Of a stretch of 13,128 nt of DNA, positions 6,391-13,128 are shown piece by piece. Made by a program: the position numbers and the translations under genes. This DNA is from Acholeplasmatales bacterium (lineage in GTDB: Bacteria > Bacillota_I > Bacilli_A > Acholeplasmatales > Anaeroplasmataceae). The stretch is from NCBI GenBank assembly GCA_900767915.1, contig CAAGAX010000036.1, forward strand, positions 1 through 13,128, given 5' to 3'. The notes below the pieces were generated by a model. That model saw only the letters and a program-made list of their open reading frames with translations, had not been told where the DNA came from and made no database searches. Position 1 is the first letter of the stretch, and every line of letters begins with the position of its first letter.

Positions 6391-7056
6391 ATGAATGTAT
6401 TAGTTGTAGAAGACGATATTGAATTAAACAATGTGATTAGAAAAAGACTTGGACTAGAGCGTGTTCATGTATCACAAGCCTATAATGGACTTGAAGCCTT
6501 GGATTATTTAGAACAATATACATTTGATGTTATCGTTATGGATATAATGATGCCTAAAATGAATGGATTTGAATGCTTAACAGAGATAAGAAAAAGACAA
6601 ATTACTACACCAGTATTATTCTTATCTGCTAAGGATACTGACTTAGACATTGTTAATGGATTAAATTTAGGTGCTGATGATTATTTAGTAAAGCCATTTA
6701 ATTTCCAAGTATTACTTGCTCGTTTAAGAGTTTTATCAAGAAGAAATCCTACTATTGTTGCAGGAACAAAGTATGAGCTTAAGGATTTAGTTATTGATGA
6801 GGCTTTACGTAGTGTTAAGCGTAAAGATGAGGAAATAATATTATCTAATAAGGAATTTGAATTACTATTATTATTTGCTAGAAATAAAAACATTGTTTTA
6901 TCTAGAGTTAAGATTGAAGAATGCTTATATGGTATTGATTCATTTAATGATAGTAATGTAATAGATGTTCATATTAGAAATTTAAGAAAGAAAATTGAAA
7001 ATGGAACTCCTATTATTGAAACAGTTAGAGGAGTAGGCTACGTAGTTAAGGAATAA
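6391..7056 (+). CDS. OmpR/PhoB-family response regulator
   Basis: This 221-residue regulator has a receiver domain at residues 1-115, with acidic pocket E7-D8-D9, phosphoacceptor D51 in VIVMDIMMPKMNG, S79 and K101 in DDYLVKPFN. It continues into an OmpR-type winged helix at residues about 125-221. The recognition helix region VIDVHIRNLRKKI and the wing ending TVRGVGYVVKE are typical. All key residues are present, so the protein should be phosphorylated by the kinase encoded 2 bases downstream. It would act as a dimeric cytoplasmic transcription factor. It lies 15 bases after the lipoprotein gene, with GGAGG at 6377-6381 and 9-base spacing to the ATG. The target genes cannot be read from the window; autoregulation of the operon is likely but not shown. 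Confidence 0.96.
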   Translation: MNVLVVEDDIELNNVIRKRLGLERVHVSQAYNGLEALDYLEQYTFDVIVMDIMMPKMNGFECLTEIRKRQITTPVLFLSAKDTDLDIVNGLNLGADDYLVKPFNFQVLLARLRVLSRRNPTIVAGTKYELKDLVIDEALRSVKRKDEEIILSNKEFELLLLFARNKNIVLSRVKIEECLYGIDSFNDSNVIDVHIRNLRKKIENGTPIIETVRGVGYVVKE

Positions 7057-7058
7057 TT

Positions 7059-8348
7059 ATGTCTATTAGAAAAAAGCTGCTATTAATATATTCAATTTTA
7101 ATAGCAGTATTAGTTTTTTTTAGTTCTTTTTTAATGATTTATGTTTCGACAGCTTCTCAAAGGGATTTATTAAAAGCTTCTCTTTTACAAAGGGTAATAG
7201 ATGTTTCTAATTCTTTAGTTGATTCAAATGGCTTAATAGATATCACTGCTAATGTTAGTTATTATAGTAATGGTGTTTATATTGGTGTTTTTAAAGAAGA
7301 TGGAACATTTATAACAGGAGAGCTGCCAGAAGGCTACTTACCAACTAGTTTTAATAATAGGGAAATAACAGAAGTAGGTAATAAATTTATTTATTATGAT
7401 TACTATTTAGTTTTAAATGCTAGAGATAATATTTATGTTAGAGGTATTGTTACTAGTAGTATTAATGTTTCTTCAGTTCTATTAATAACATCTGCGATTG
7501 TTATACCTATTTTATTGATTGTAGCAGTTATAGCTAGCTTCTTTATTTTTAAGAAGACTTTAGATCCAATTACTCAATTAACTAAATCTGTAGATTTAAT
7601 TACCTCTACAGATGATTTTTCTAAAAAAATTGAAATTCCTTCTAAGGATCCAGAAATTACTCTTTTGGAAAAAAGCTTTAATAAAATGCTAGAGCGTTTA
7701 AAAGCTTTATTTGCTGCTGAGGAGGAATTAACATCTGACGTTTCTCATGAGCTTCGTACACCTCTTTCAGTTATTCTTGGAGAGTGTGAATATGCACTTG
7801 AGTGTAATGATGATAAAGAAAGAGTTGAAAGCTTAAATGTTATTTTAAAGGAAACTAATAAAATGATTCATATCACTAAGGAGCTTTTAGAATTCCAAAG
7901 AATGAAGAATCATGATAATATTGAGCTTGTAGATAGTAATGTTTCAGCAATATTAAATGATATGACAATTGTTAGTGATAAGAATATTAAGCTTATTAAG
8001 AATATTAAGCCTAATATTCATTTAAAAATTAATGAAACACTATTTATTGAAATGATTCAAAATTTATTAGATAATTCATGTAAATATGGCGTTTTAAATG
8101 GAACAACTACTTTAACATTAACTGATAATCAAATTATTGTTTCTGATAATGGTATTGGTATAAGCAGTGAAAATAAGGATAAAATATTTATGAGATTTTA
8201 TCAGGTTGATAAATCTCGTACTAATAAAAATAGTCTTGGACTAGGCTTGTCTTTTGTTTCGGAAATTGCAAGATTACATAATGCTAGTATTAATGTTGAG
8301 AGTGAATTAGGAAAGGGTAGTAGCTTTATTATTACATTTAATAAATAA
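7059..8348 (+). CDS. Membrane sensor histidine kinase (HAMP-HisKA-HATPase_c)
   Basis: The 429-residue protein has a first membrane helix at about residues 7-30, an extracytoplasmic loop of about 110 residues (31-138) and a second membrane helix at about 139-164. A HAMP linker (165-220) precedes the HisKA dimerisation helix with the phosphorylated H230 in SDVSHELRTPLSVI. The ATPase domain has N335 and N339 (QNLLDNSCKYG), the G1 box DNGIG (363-367), an F box around FMRFYQVDKSR and the G2 box GLGLGL. Everything needed for autophosphorylation is there. The external loop is small and has no recognised domain, so ligand input may come through the PepSY lipoprotein. The start lies 2 bases after the regulator's stop, and the GGA within that gene's last codons serves as its ribosome-binding site, consistent with coupled translation. 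A terminator follows immediately. Confidence 0.96.
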   Translation: MSIRKKLLLIYSILIAVLVFFSSFLMIYVSTASQRDLLKASLLQRVIDVSNSLVDSNGLIDITANVSYYSNGVYIGVFKEDGTFITGELPEGYLPTSFNNREITEVGNKFIYYDYYLVLNARDNIYVRGIVTSSINVSSVLLITSAIVIPILLIVAVIASFFIFKKTLDPITQLTKSVDLITSTDDFSKKIEIPSKDPEITLLEKSFNKMLERLKALFAAEEELTSDVSHELRTPLSVILGECEYALECNDDKERVESLNVILKETNKMIHITKELLEFQRMKNHDNIELVDSNVSAILNDMTIVSDKNIKLIKNIKPNIHLKINETLFIEMIQNLLDNSCKYGVLNGTTTLTLTDNQIIVSDNGIGISSENKDKIFMRFYQVDKSRTNKNSLGLGLSFVSEIARLHNASINVESELGKGSSFIITFNK

Positions 8349-8377
8349 AAGACTTGTTTTTACAAGTCTTTTTATTT
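8348..8377 (+). terminator. Rho-independent terminator of the two-component operon
   Basis: AAAGACTTGT (8348-8357) pairs with ACAAGTCTTT (8362-8371) around a four-T loop, and TTATTT follows. It overlaps the last base of the kinase stop codon and closes the three-gene operon. Confidence 0.9.
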
Positions 8378-8411
8378 AAAATATTAATTGTAATTGCTTG
8401 GGGTGATATTA

Positions 8412-8645
8412 ATGAAGGAAAAAGCAGAATATATAAAGAAAAATTGGAAGAACTTGTTACTTGTTTTAATATATATTGTTATAGCAAGCCTAGTTTATAT
8501 ATTTTGGTTTGATTCTATGTGGCATTTATGGTTTATAAATCTAATTGCTGTAATAGTTATTATAATAGTAGGAGTAATTATAGGCTATTTTTATATCAAG
8601 GGTGAAAATAAAGCTTTAGAAAAAAATAAAGAAAAGCATAATTAA
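8412..8645 (+). CDS. Small two-helix membrane protein of unknown function
   Basis: From ATG 8412 the protein has 77 residues. A frame with TTG at 8394 is open six codons further upstream. ATG 8412 is preferred because GGGGTGAT at 8400-8407 is a good ribosome-binding site for it. There are two predicted transmembrane helices, about residues 14-33 (LLLVLIYIVIASLVYIFWF) and 42-64 (INLIAVIVIIIVGVIIGYF), joined by a short loop with Trp and His residues. Both ends are charged and Lys-rich, so both probably face the cytoplasm. I do not recognise the family. It stands alone between a terminator and the T-box promoter of serS, so it may have its own promoter, which I cannot place. Confidence 0.7.
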   Translation: MKEKAEYIKKNWKNLLLVLIYIVIASLVYIFWFDSMWHLWFINLIAVIVIIIVGVIIGYFYIKGENKALEKNKEKHN

Positions 8646-8658
8646 GTTATTTTGATAC

Positions 8659-8687
8659 TTTTCAAAAGACTATTTATTTGGTATAAT
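8659..8687 (+). promoter_or_regulatory. Promoter of the serS T-box leader
   Basis: A perfect -10 TATAAT (8682-8687) has a -35 TTTTCA (8659-8664) at 17-bp spacing. Transcription would start near 8694, just upstream of stem I of the T-box. The only alternative -35, TTGATA at 8652-8657, is too far away. Confidence 0.75.
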
Positions 8688-8694
8688 ATTGCCG

Positions 8695-8904
8695 TAATCT
8701 TAAATGATGGGACATAGTAATTTAGTCTAATTCTTAAAGAGAGCTACAGGTTGGTGTGATGTAGCAGAAGTACTAAATGAATCTACCCCTGATAGGAATC
8801 GTTACTCGCGTTAAGAGAATTAAGTGCTAGTTTACAACTAGAATTAAGGTGGCACCACGGTTATTCGTCCTTAGATATTAAAATCTAAGGATTTTTTATT
8901 TTTT
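8695..8904 (+). promoter_or_regulatory. Serine-specific T-box riboswitch controlling serS
   Basis: This leader has all standard parts. Stem I is closed by GGG (8709-8711) with CCC (8786-8788) and TTTAGT (8721-8726) with ACTAAA (8772-8777). A GAGAG internal motif (8739-8743) is present, and the distal hairpin pairs GCTACA (8743-8748) with TGTAGC (8760-8765). The specifier loop reads GAA-UCU-A, with the serine codon UCU at 8782-8784. Stem III is CTAGTT/AACTAG (8827-8841). The T-box AAGGTGGCACCACGG is at 8846-8860, where UGGC pairs with the GCCA end of uncharged tRNA-Ser (discriminator G). Two independent contacts therefore agree on serine. Uncharged tRNA would stabilise the antiterminator and switch on serS. 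Confidence 0.95.
8868..8904 (+). terminator. Terminator of the serS T-box
   Basis: TCCTTAGAT (8868-8876) pairs with ATCTAAGGA (8883-8891) around loop ATTAAA, followed by TTTTTTATTTTTT. It competes with the antiterminator formed by the T-box sequence at 8846-8860. Confidence 0.93.
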
Positions 8905-8921
8905 AAAAGAGGAGAAAAAAT

Positions 8922-10208
8922 ATGCTAGATATTAAATTTGTAAGAGAAAATCCTGAAATCGTAAAGGAAAACATTAAGAAAAAATATCAATTTGAGAAGC
9001 TTCCATATGTTGATGAGGTTATTGAATATGATAAAAAAATTAGAGCTTTAAAACAGGAAGCTGAGAATCTAAGAGCTTCAAGAAATGATTTAAGTAAGCA
9101 GATTGGTTTATTAATGAAGGAACATAAGACATTAGAAGCCAATCAAATAAAAGAAACTGTTTCTAATAATAATAAAAGAATTCAAGAAATTGAGCCAGAA
9201 ATTGAAGCTTTAAATAAAGAATTACTAAAAAGAATGATGGTAATTCCTAATATTGTTGATGCGTCTGTACCTGTAGGTAAGGATGATAGTGAGAATGTAG
9301 AAAACGAAAAGTTTGGAGAACCTGTAGTTCCACCATATGAGATTCCATATCATGCTGACATTATTGCTAGATATAATGGATTAGATAAGGATGCATCAGG
9401 TAGAACAAGTGGTAATGGCTTTTATTATTTAATGGGCGATATCGCAAGAGTTCATTCTGCTATGTTATCATACGCAAGAGATTTTATGATTAATAAAGGA
9501 TTTACTTATTGTATTCCACCTTTTATGATTCATGGTGATGTAGTAGAAGGCGTAATGAGCTTTGCTGAAATGGAAAATATGATGTATAAAATTGAAGGTG
9601 AGGATTTATATCTTATCGGTACTTCTGAGCATTCAATGATTGGTAGATTTAAAGGACAAATTGTAAAGGAAAATGAGCTTCCTATTACTTTAACAAGCTA
9701 TTCTCCATGCTTCCGTAAGGAAGTAGGTGCACATGGTATTGAGGAAAGAGGAATTTATCGTGTTCATCAATTTGAAAAGCAAGAAATGGTTGTATTATGT
9801 AAGCCAGAGGATAGTATGGAATGGTATAATAAGATGTGGAGCTTTACTGTTGAATTCTTTAGAAGCCTAGATGTTCCTGTTAGAACATTAGAGTGCTGTA
9901 CAGGTGATTTGGCTGATTTAAAGGTTAAATCTTGTGATGTTGAGGCTTGGTCTCCAAGACAAAAGAAGTATTTTGAGGTTGGTTCTTGTTCAACATTAGG
10001 TGATGCTCAAGCAAGAAGACTTGGAATTCGTACTAAGGGTGAAAATGGTACATATTTAGTTCATACTTTAAATAATACAGTTCTTGCTTCACCACGTGGA
10101 TTAATCGCATTTATTGAAAATAATTATAATGAGGATGGTTCTATTTCAATTCCTAAGGCTTTACAACCATATATGGGTGGAATAGAGATTATTAGACCAA
10201 AGAAGTAA
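8922..10208 (+). CDS. serS: Serine-tRNA ligase with archaeal/eukaryotic-like catalytic core
   Basis: This 428-residue class II synthetase charges tRNA-Ser with serine in the cytoplasm. Residues about 30-105 form the N-terminal coiled-coil arm that grips the long variable arm of the tRNA. The core has the TSE serine-binding motif (TSEHSM, 234-239), motif 2 (CFRKEVGAHGIEERGIYRVHQFEKQE, 263-288) and motif 3 (HTLNNTVLASPRGLIAFIEN, 381-400, with the ATP-binding R392). Typical bacterial enzymes have TAE, FRSEAGSAG and LNGSGLAVGR at these places. TSEH, GDLAD..., GSCSTLGDAQARRLGI and the motif-3 wording are closer to archaeal and eukaryotic cytosolic enzymes. The UCU T-box in front confirms the amino acid. 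It is monocistronic between two terminators. A possible second function cannot be judged. Confidence 0.95.
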   Translation: MLDIKFVRENPEIVKENIKKKYQFEKLPYVDEVIEYDKKIRALKQEAENLRASRNDLSKQIGLLMKEHKTLEANQIKETVSNNNKRIQEIEPEIEALNKELLKRMMVIPNIVDASVPVGKDDSENVENEKFGEPVVPPYEIPYHADIIARYNGLDKDASGRTSGNGFYYLMGDIARVHSAMLSYARDFMINKGFTYCIPPFMIHGDVVEGVMSFAEMENMMYKIEGEDLYLIGTSEHSMIGRFKGQIVKENELPITLTSYSPCFRKEVGAHGIEERGIYRVHQFEKQEMVVLCKPEDSMEWYNKMWSFTVEFFRSLDVPVRTLECCTGDLADLKVKSCDVEAWSPRQKKYFEVGSCSTLGDAQARRLGIRTKGENGTYLVHTLNNTVLASPRGLIAFIENNYNEDGSISIPKALQPYMGGIEIIRPKK

Positions 10209-10209
10209 T

Positions 10210-10249
10210 AAAAAGCCTTCATTCAAAAAAGATGAGTGAAGGCTTTTTT
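10210..10249 (+). terminator. Rho-independent terminator of serS
   Basis: AAAAAGCCTTCATTC (10210-10224) pairs with GAGTGAAGGCTTTTT (10234-10248), including one G-T pair, around an A-rich loop. The run of T's forms the tail. It begins two bases after the serS stop codon. The A-rich 5' side makes it partly functional on the minus strand too. Confidence 0.93.
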
Positions 10250-10448
10250 CTAAAAGATAATATTAATAAAATGAAATAAATTTGGTTATTTATTGGTTTA
10301 TGCTTTTTTATGGGAGATTTTAATATTATCTTTTCTTCTCCTTTCTTAAATTTTTTACAATATAATTGTAATAAAAAAAACACGTTAAATTACTTCAAAT
10401 TTATGGAAAAATATCTATTAATTATGTGACATTATGTAGGAGGATTAT

Positions 10449-11612
10449 ATGCTAAAGGTTATTCTAAATAAAAATGAAGAGATAAATATTTTAAATGGCT
10501 ATCCTTGGGTTTTTAATAATGAAATTAATAATTTTATAGGTGAAATTGAAAATGGCAGGGTATGTAGTGTATATACTATTAATAATCAATTTGTTGCCTA
10601 TGGATTTTTAAATACTAATTCAAAAATTATGGTTAGAATTTTATCTTTAAACGAAGAAGATATTATAAATAAGGAATTCTTTAAAAAAAGAATTGCTTAT
10701 GCAATAGAGCATAGAAAAAATCTAGGCTTTAGTGCTTGTAGATTAGTATTTAGTGAAGCTGATTTCCTACCAGGATTGGTTGTTGATAAATATGGAGATT
10801 ATTTATCAGTTCAATTTATGTCTTTAGGAATGGATATGATAAAAAAGGATATTGTTGATATTTTAGTTGAATTAACAGGCTGTAAGGGAATATATGAAAG
10901 AAGTGATATGCCTGTAAGAGAAAAAGAAGGCTTAGAGCAGGTAAAGGGCTTTTTATATGGTAAATTTGACCCTAGAGTTATTATTGTTGAGGATGATATA
11001 AAGATGATGGTAGATATGGAAAATGGTCAAAAAACAGGCTATTTTCTTGATCAAAAGCTTAATAGAGATATTTTAAGATTATATGCTAAGGATAAGAATG
11101 TATTAGACGCATTTAGTAATGTAGGAGGATTTGCTCTTCATGCATGTAAGTATGGTGCTAAGCATGTTGATGCTTGTGATATATCAGAAAGAGCCTGTAA
11201 TGAAATTACCAATAATGCAAAATTAAATGGATATACTCAGCTTGAAGCAAAATGTGTTGATGTTTTCGAATATTTACATAGCGAAGGAATAAAGGATAAA
11301 TATGATGTTATTATATTAGATCCACCAGCATTTTCTAAGAGTAAGGAATCAATAAAAAAAGCATACAAGGGCTATAAGGAAATTAATATGACCGCAATGA
11401 AAATAATTAAAAGTGGTGGTTATTTATTAACATTTTCATGTTCTCAGCATATGACTCCTGATTTATTTATGCAGATGATTAATGAAGCACAGCATGATGC
11501 GAAAAGAAAGGTTCAATTCTTGGATTTTAGAATTCAATCACCTGATCATCCGGCTTTACTTCAATCAGAAGAGCAGTTATATTTAAAATGTATGATTTTA
11601 AGAATACAATAA
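10449..11612 (+). CDS. RlmI/YwbD-like class I SAM-dependent rRNA cytosine-5 methyltransferase
   Basis: This 387-residue enzyme has the length and domain order of the RlmI family. A PUA-like RNA-binding domain at about residues 1-75 (LNGYPWVFNNEI) is followed by an EEHEE-type linker. The Rossmann methyltransferase domain starts near residue 185. GQKTGYFLDQ (193-202) is a family hallmark. Motif I is VLDAFSNVGGF (218-228), the acidic ribose-binding DACDIS is at 241-246, DPPAF at 291-295 and SCSQH at 330-334, where C331 corresponds to the catalytic cysteine for C5-cytosine transfer. The product is probably m5C in 23S rRNA, by comparison with E. coli RlmI acting at C1962. The exact site is inferred. 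The start has AGGAGG at 10438-10443 with 5-base spacing. The leader (10250-10448) holds an imperfect TTACAAT...ATTGTAA repeat (10355-10371), and TATAAT at 10361-10366 may be its -10. Confidence 0.9.
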   Translation: MLKVILNKNEEINILNGYPWVFNNEINNFIGEIENGRVCSVYTINNQFVAYGFLNTNSKIMVRILSLNEEDIINKEFFKKRIAYAIEHRKNLGFSACRLVFSEADFLPGLVVDKYGDYLSVQFMSLGMDMIKKDIVDILVELTGCKGIYERSDMPVREKEGLEQVKGFLYGKFDPRVIIVEDDIKMMVDMENGQKTGYFLDQKLNRDILRLYAKDKNVLDAFSNVGGFALHACKYGAKHVDACDISERACNEITNNAKLNGYTQLEAKCVDVFEYLHSEGIKDKYDVIILDPPAFSKSKESIKKAYKGYKEINMTAMKIIKSGGYLLTFSCSQHMTPDLFMQMINEAQHDAKRKVQFLDFRIQSPDHPALLQSEEQLYLKCMILRIQ

Positions 11613-12135
11613 AAAATCCTAATTAGAGCATTAGTGAAAGTGATGGCAAATTCGATTGAAAATATTGGTATTTCGAATAATAAGTCTAGAGGTTAGTTTG
11701 GCTCTTGTATAAATTGTATTCCTTTAAGACAATTATTTATAATATTTTAATAAATGATAAAGATAATAGTTTGGTATTTATAAACTGAATTAAATAATCA
11801 TATCTTTTGCCAAATTGCCAAATAAAACGTTGATAAATTATAAATGAACCATAAGATGAATAAGATACGATATCAATGAAATCTAATAAAAATGACTCTG
11901 CTACAATACTGAAATCATTTACTAGCATCACTTGACTAAACTCTTTCTTTTTTATTTAGTTCTTGACATTGGGGACATTTTAAAGTTTATGATAACAATA
12001 GTAAATCTTAAGTTTGAATATAGTGATACAAATTTAAAATTATTTGATAGCTTATTTAGTAGGGTTATTGTTAAAAATAAAGCGAAGAATTAAGAAAACA
12101 AATATTAAGATTTTTCATAAATTTAGCAAATAATG
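11613..12135. other. Gap of about 520 bp with decayed, unidentified coding traces
   Basis: No intact gene is seen. On the minus strand, codons read leftward from about 11975 give LKCPQCQELNKKERV then a stop. It contains a CxxC pair like half of a zinc ribbon. The next frame (about 11947 to 11737) reads FSQVMLVNDFSIVAESFLLDFIDIVSYSS and beyond, ending at TAA, but I do not recognise it. On the plus strand a fragment FEYSDTNLKLFDSLFSRVIVKNKAKN (about 12016-12093) is also open but short. These may be remnants of one or two lost genes. No terminator is evident after the methyltransferase gene at 11612. Confidence 0.4.
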
Positions 12136-12164
12136 ATGAAAGTTTATGGTCTTTATGGTACAAT
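12136..12164 (+). promoter_or_regulatory. Extended -10 promoter of the DNA adenine methylase
   Basis: TACAAT (12159-12164) is preceded by TGG (TG at 12156-12157), making an extended -10. A weak -35 ATGAAA (12136-12141) is at 17-bp spacing. The predicted start near 12171 leaves a leader of only about 11 bases, essentially just the AGGTGA ribosome-binding site (12171-12176). This also argues that the codons upstream of 12182 are not translated. Confidence 0.6.
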
Positions 12165-12181
12165 TAACACAGGTGAAAAAT

Positions 12182-13012
12182 ATGTGCATGAGTCCAGTTG
12201 TTAAGTGGGCGGGTGGCAAAAGACAAATTCTTGAAAAGCTTAAAGCCAATCTGCCAGAAAAATTTAATAATTATTTTGAACCATTTATTGGTGGTGGGGC
12301 ATTATTATTTGATTTAGCTCCTAAAAATGCAACTATTAATGATGTAAATCAAGAATTACTTGCTATATACACATGTCTTAAGGATGATGAATTATATAGA
12401 CTTATGCTTGAAGAATTAGACAAGCACGAAAAGAATCATTCTGAAGAATATTATTATCAAGTTAGAGAATGGGATAGAAATCCTCGTTTTGAACTTGAGC
12501 CTTTATGGAAAAGAGCCGCAAGAGCAATTTATTTAAATAAATCATGTTTTAATGGTTTATATAGAGTAAATGCTAAAGGCTACTTTAATGTTCCTTCTGC
12601 TAAAAAGGAACATGTTGTAACTTATAGTAAAGCAAATATGGAAGAAATTCATGAATACTTCAAAGATGAGGATGTTACTATTTTAAGTGGTGATTTTGTA
12701 GAAGCAACAAGAAATGCTCATGAAGGTGATTTTGTTTATTTTGATCCTCCATATGATTCGTGGGAGGATAAAGAATCATTTACTGCTTATTCAAAATTTG
12801 ATTTCAATAAGGATGATCAAAGAAGGCTTGCAGATTGTTTTAAGGATTTAACTAATAGAGGTGTTAAATGTATGTTATCAAACCATAATACAGCCTATAT
12901 TAATAAATTATATAATGGCTTTAATATTCAAGTTATAAAAGCTAAAAGAATGATTAATGCGAATGCCACAGGTCGTGGTGATGTTGAAGAGGTAATTATT
13001 ACAAATTACTAG
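12182..13012 (+). CDS. Dam-type DNA adenine-N6 methyltransferase (D12 class)
   Basis: The chosen start, ATG 12182, gives 276 residues. The frame is open to 12146, but AGGTGA at 12171-12176 and the promoter at 12136-12164 favour the later ATG, and KWAGGKRQIL then lies at residues 8-17 as in the family. SAM binding comes from that segment plus FEPFIGGGALLFDL (33-46). The catalytic motif IV is DPPY (188-191) within FVYFDPPYDSWEDKESF. LNKSCFNGLYRVN (118-130), TAYSKFDF (201-208) and SNHNT complete the alpha-group D12 set. These methylate adenine, usually in GATC. No restriction endonuclease gene is visible beside it, and a terminator facing left follows, so the enzyme looks solitary unless a partner lies beyond the window. 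GATC specificity is inferred from the family. Confidence 0.93.
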   Translation: MCMSPVVKWAGGKRQILEKLKANLPEKFNNYFEPFIGGGALLFDLAPKNATINDVNQELLAIYTCLKDDELYRLMLEELDKHEKNHSEEYYYQVREWDRNPRFELEPLWKRAARAIYLNKSCFNGLYRVNAKGYFNVPSAKKEHVVTYSKANMEEIHEYFKDEDVTILSGDFVEATRNAHEGDFVYFDPPYDSWEDKESFTAYSKFDFNKDDQRRLADCFKDLTNRGVKCMLSNHNTAYINKLYNGFNIQVIKAKRMINANATGRGDVEEVIITNY

Positions 13013-13074
13013 AAGCCTACTATAAATAAATCAAGAGATATTTGAAAAATATTTAAATTTATTTATACCAAGCA

Positions 13075-13113
13075 TAAAAATCCTCGATTTTATCATTTTT
13101 TAAAAACGAGGAT
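13075..13113 (-). terminator. Terminator for a convergent gene beyond the right edge
   Basis: ATCCTCG (13080-13086) pairs with CGAGGAT (13107-13113), with more A-T pairs inside the loop. The T-run lies on the minus-strand side (the A's at 13075-13080), so the hairpin acts on leftward transcripts. A minus-strand gene therefore probably ends just beyond the window, facing the methylase. Confidence 0.75.
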
Positions 13114-13128
13114 AATTGAATAATCTTG

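Noticed and set aside
6681..6893. A 70-codon open frame on the minus strand
   Set aside because: It lies wholly antisense inside the intact response regulator gene, has no ribosome-binding site, and has Ser/Asn/Leu-rich composition expected from the reverse of AT-rich coding DNA.
8394..8411. TTG start six codons upstream for the small membrane protein
   Set aside because: The good ribosome-binding site GGGGTGAT lies downstream of that TTG and is correctly spaced for ATG 8412.
10355..10371. TTACAAT...ATTGTAA inverted repeat as a defined operator
   Set aside because: The arms match, but in such AT-rich sequence this can arise by chance, and no regulator is linked to it.
11737..11931. A 64-codon minus-strand frame with a GTG start as an intact gene
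   Set aside because: No ribosome-binding site is visible, the frame is open upstream of the GTG, and an adjacent frame gives a zinc-ribbon-like piece. It fits a gene remnant better than a complete protein and is covered in the gap entry.
12146..12181. Upstream ATG for the adenine methylase adding 12 residues
   Set aside because: It has no ribosome-binding site and overlaps the predicted promoter. The family homology begins after ATG 12182.
1..13128. CRISPR array, tRNA or rRNA genes, or intact insertion sequences
   Set aside because: No regularly spaced direct repeats, tRNA cloverleaf, rRNA signature or intact transposase gene could be seen on either strand.

Overview
The window is AT-rich DNA with Bacillota-type control elements: T-box riboswitches, strong GGAGG-type ribosome-binding sites, an OmpR/HisKA two-component pair, and a MerR promoter with a 19-bp spacer. 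TGA is used as a stop and Trp is TGG, so the code is standard and not that of mycoplasmas. A low-GC, probably anaerobic and possibly gut-associated member of the Bacillota fits best. I cannot name a genus.

Region 1 (1-1240) holds the tail of an unidentified gene, a terminator, and the relict of a group IIC intron inserted directly behind that terminator. The intron keeps its 5' end, domain V and domain VI. Its middle is replaced by a broken antisense fragment of an AAA-type ATPase gene. The 3' end of the intron supplies the stop codon of a MerR-family regulator gene on the minus strand.

Region 2 (1240-4290) is a partly eroded oxidoreductase operon controlled by that MerR protein. The order is Fe-dependent alcohol dehydrogenase (intact), flavodoxin (degraded), carboxymuconolactone decarboxylase-cupin fusion (intact), aldo/keto reductase (degraded by stops and frameshifts). 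It is followed by an orphan T-box riboswitch with a good terminator but no amino-acid gene behind it. A possible second group IIC intron fragment starts just after that terminator, which could explain the lost target gene.

Region 3 (4440-8380) is a three-gene sensory operon: a lipoprotein made of repeated PepSY-like units, an OmpR-type response regulator and a HAMP/HisKA histidine kinase, closed by a terminator. The lipoprotein is probably the extracytoplasmic sensor or modulator of the kinase.

Region 4 (8390-13128) is mostly housekeeping. It has a small two-helix membrane protein, a complete serine T-box (specifier UCU, UGGC bulge) controlling serS, and an RlmI/YwbD-like rRNA cytosine methyltransferase. 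A decayed 0.5-kb gap follows, then a Dam-type DNA adenine methylase with no restriction gene beside it. The SerRS has archaeal/eukaryotic-like signature positions in an otherwise bacterial context. A terminator facing left at the end indicates a convergent gene beyond the window.

The main theme is decay: two intron relicts behind terminators, three pseudogenes and an orphan riboswitch lie between intact, well-regulated genes.
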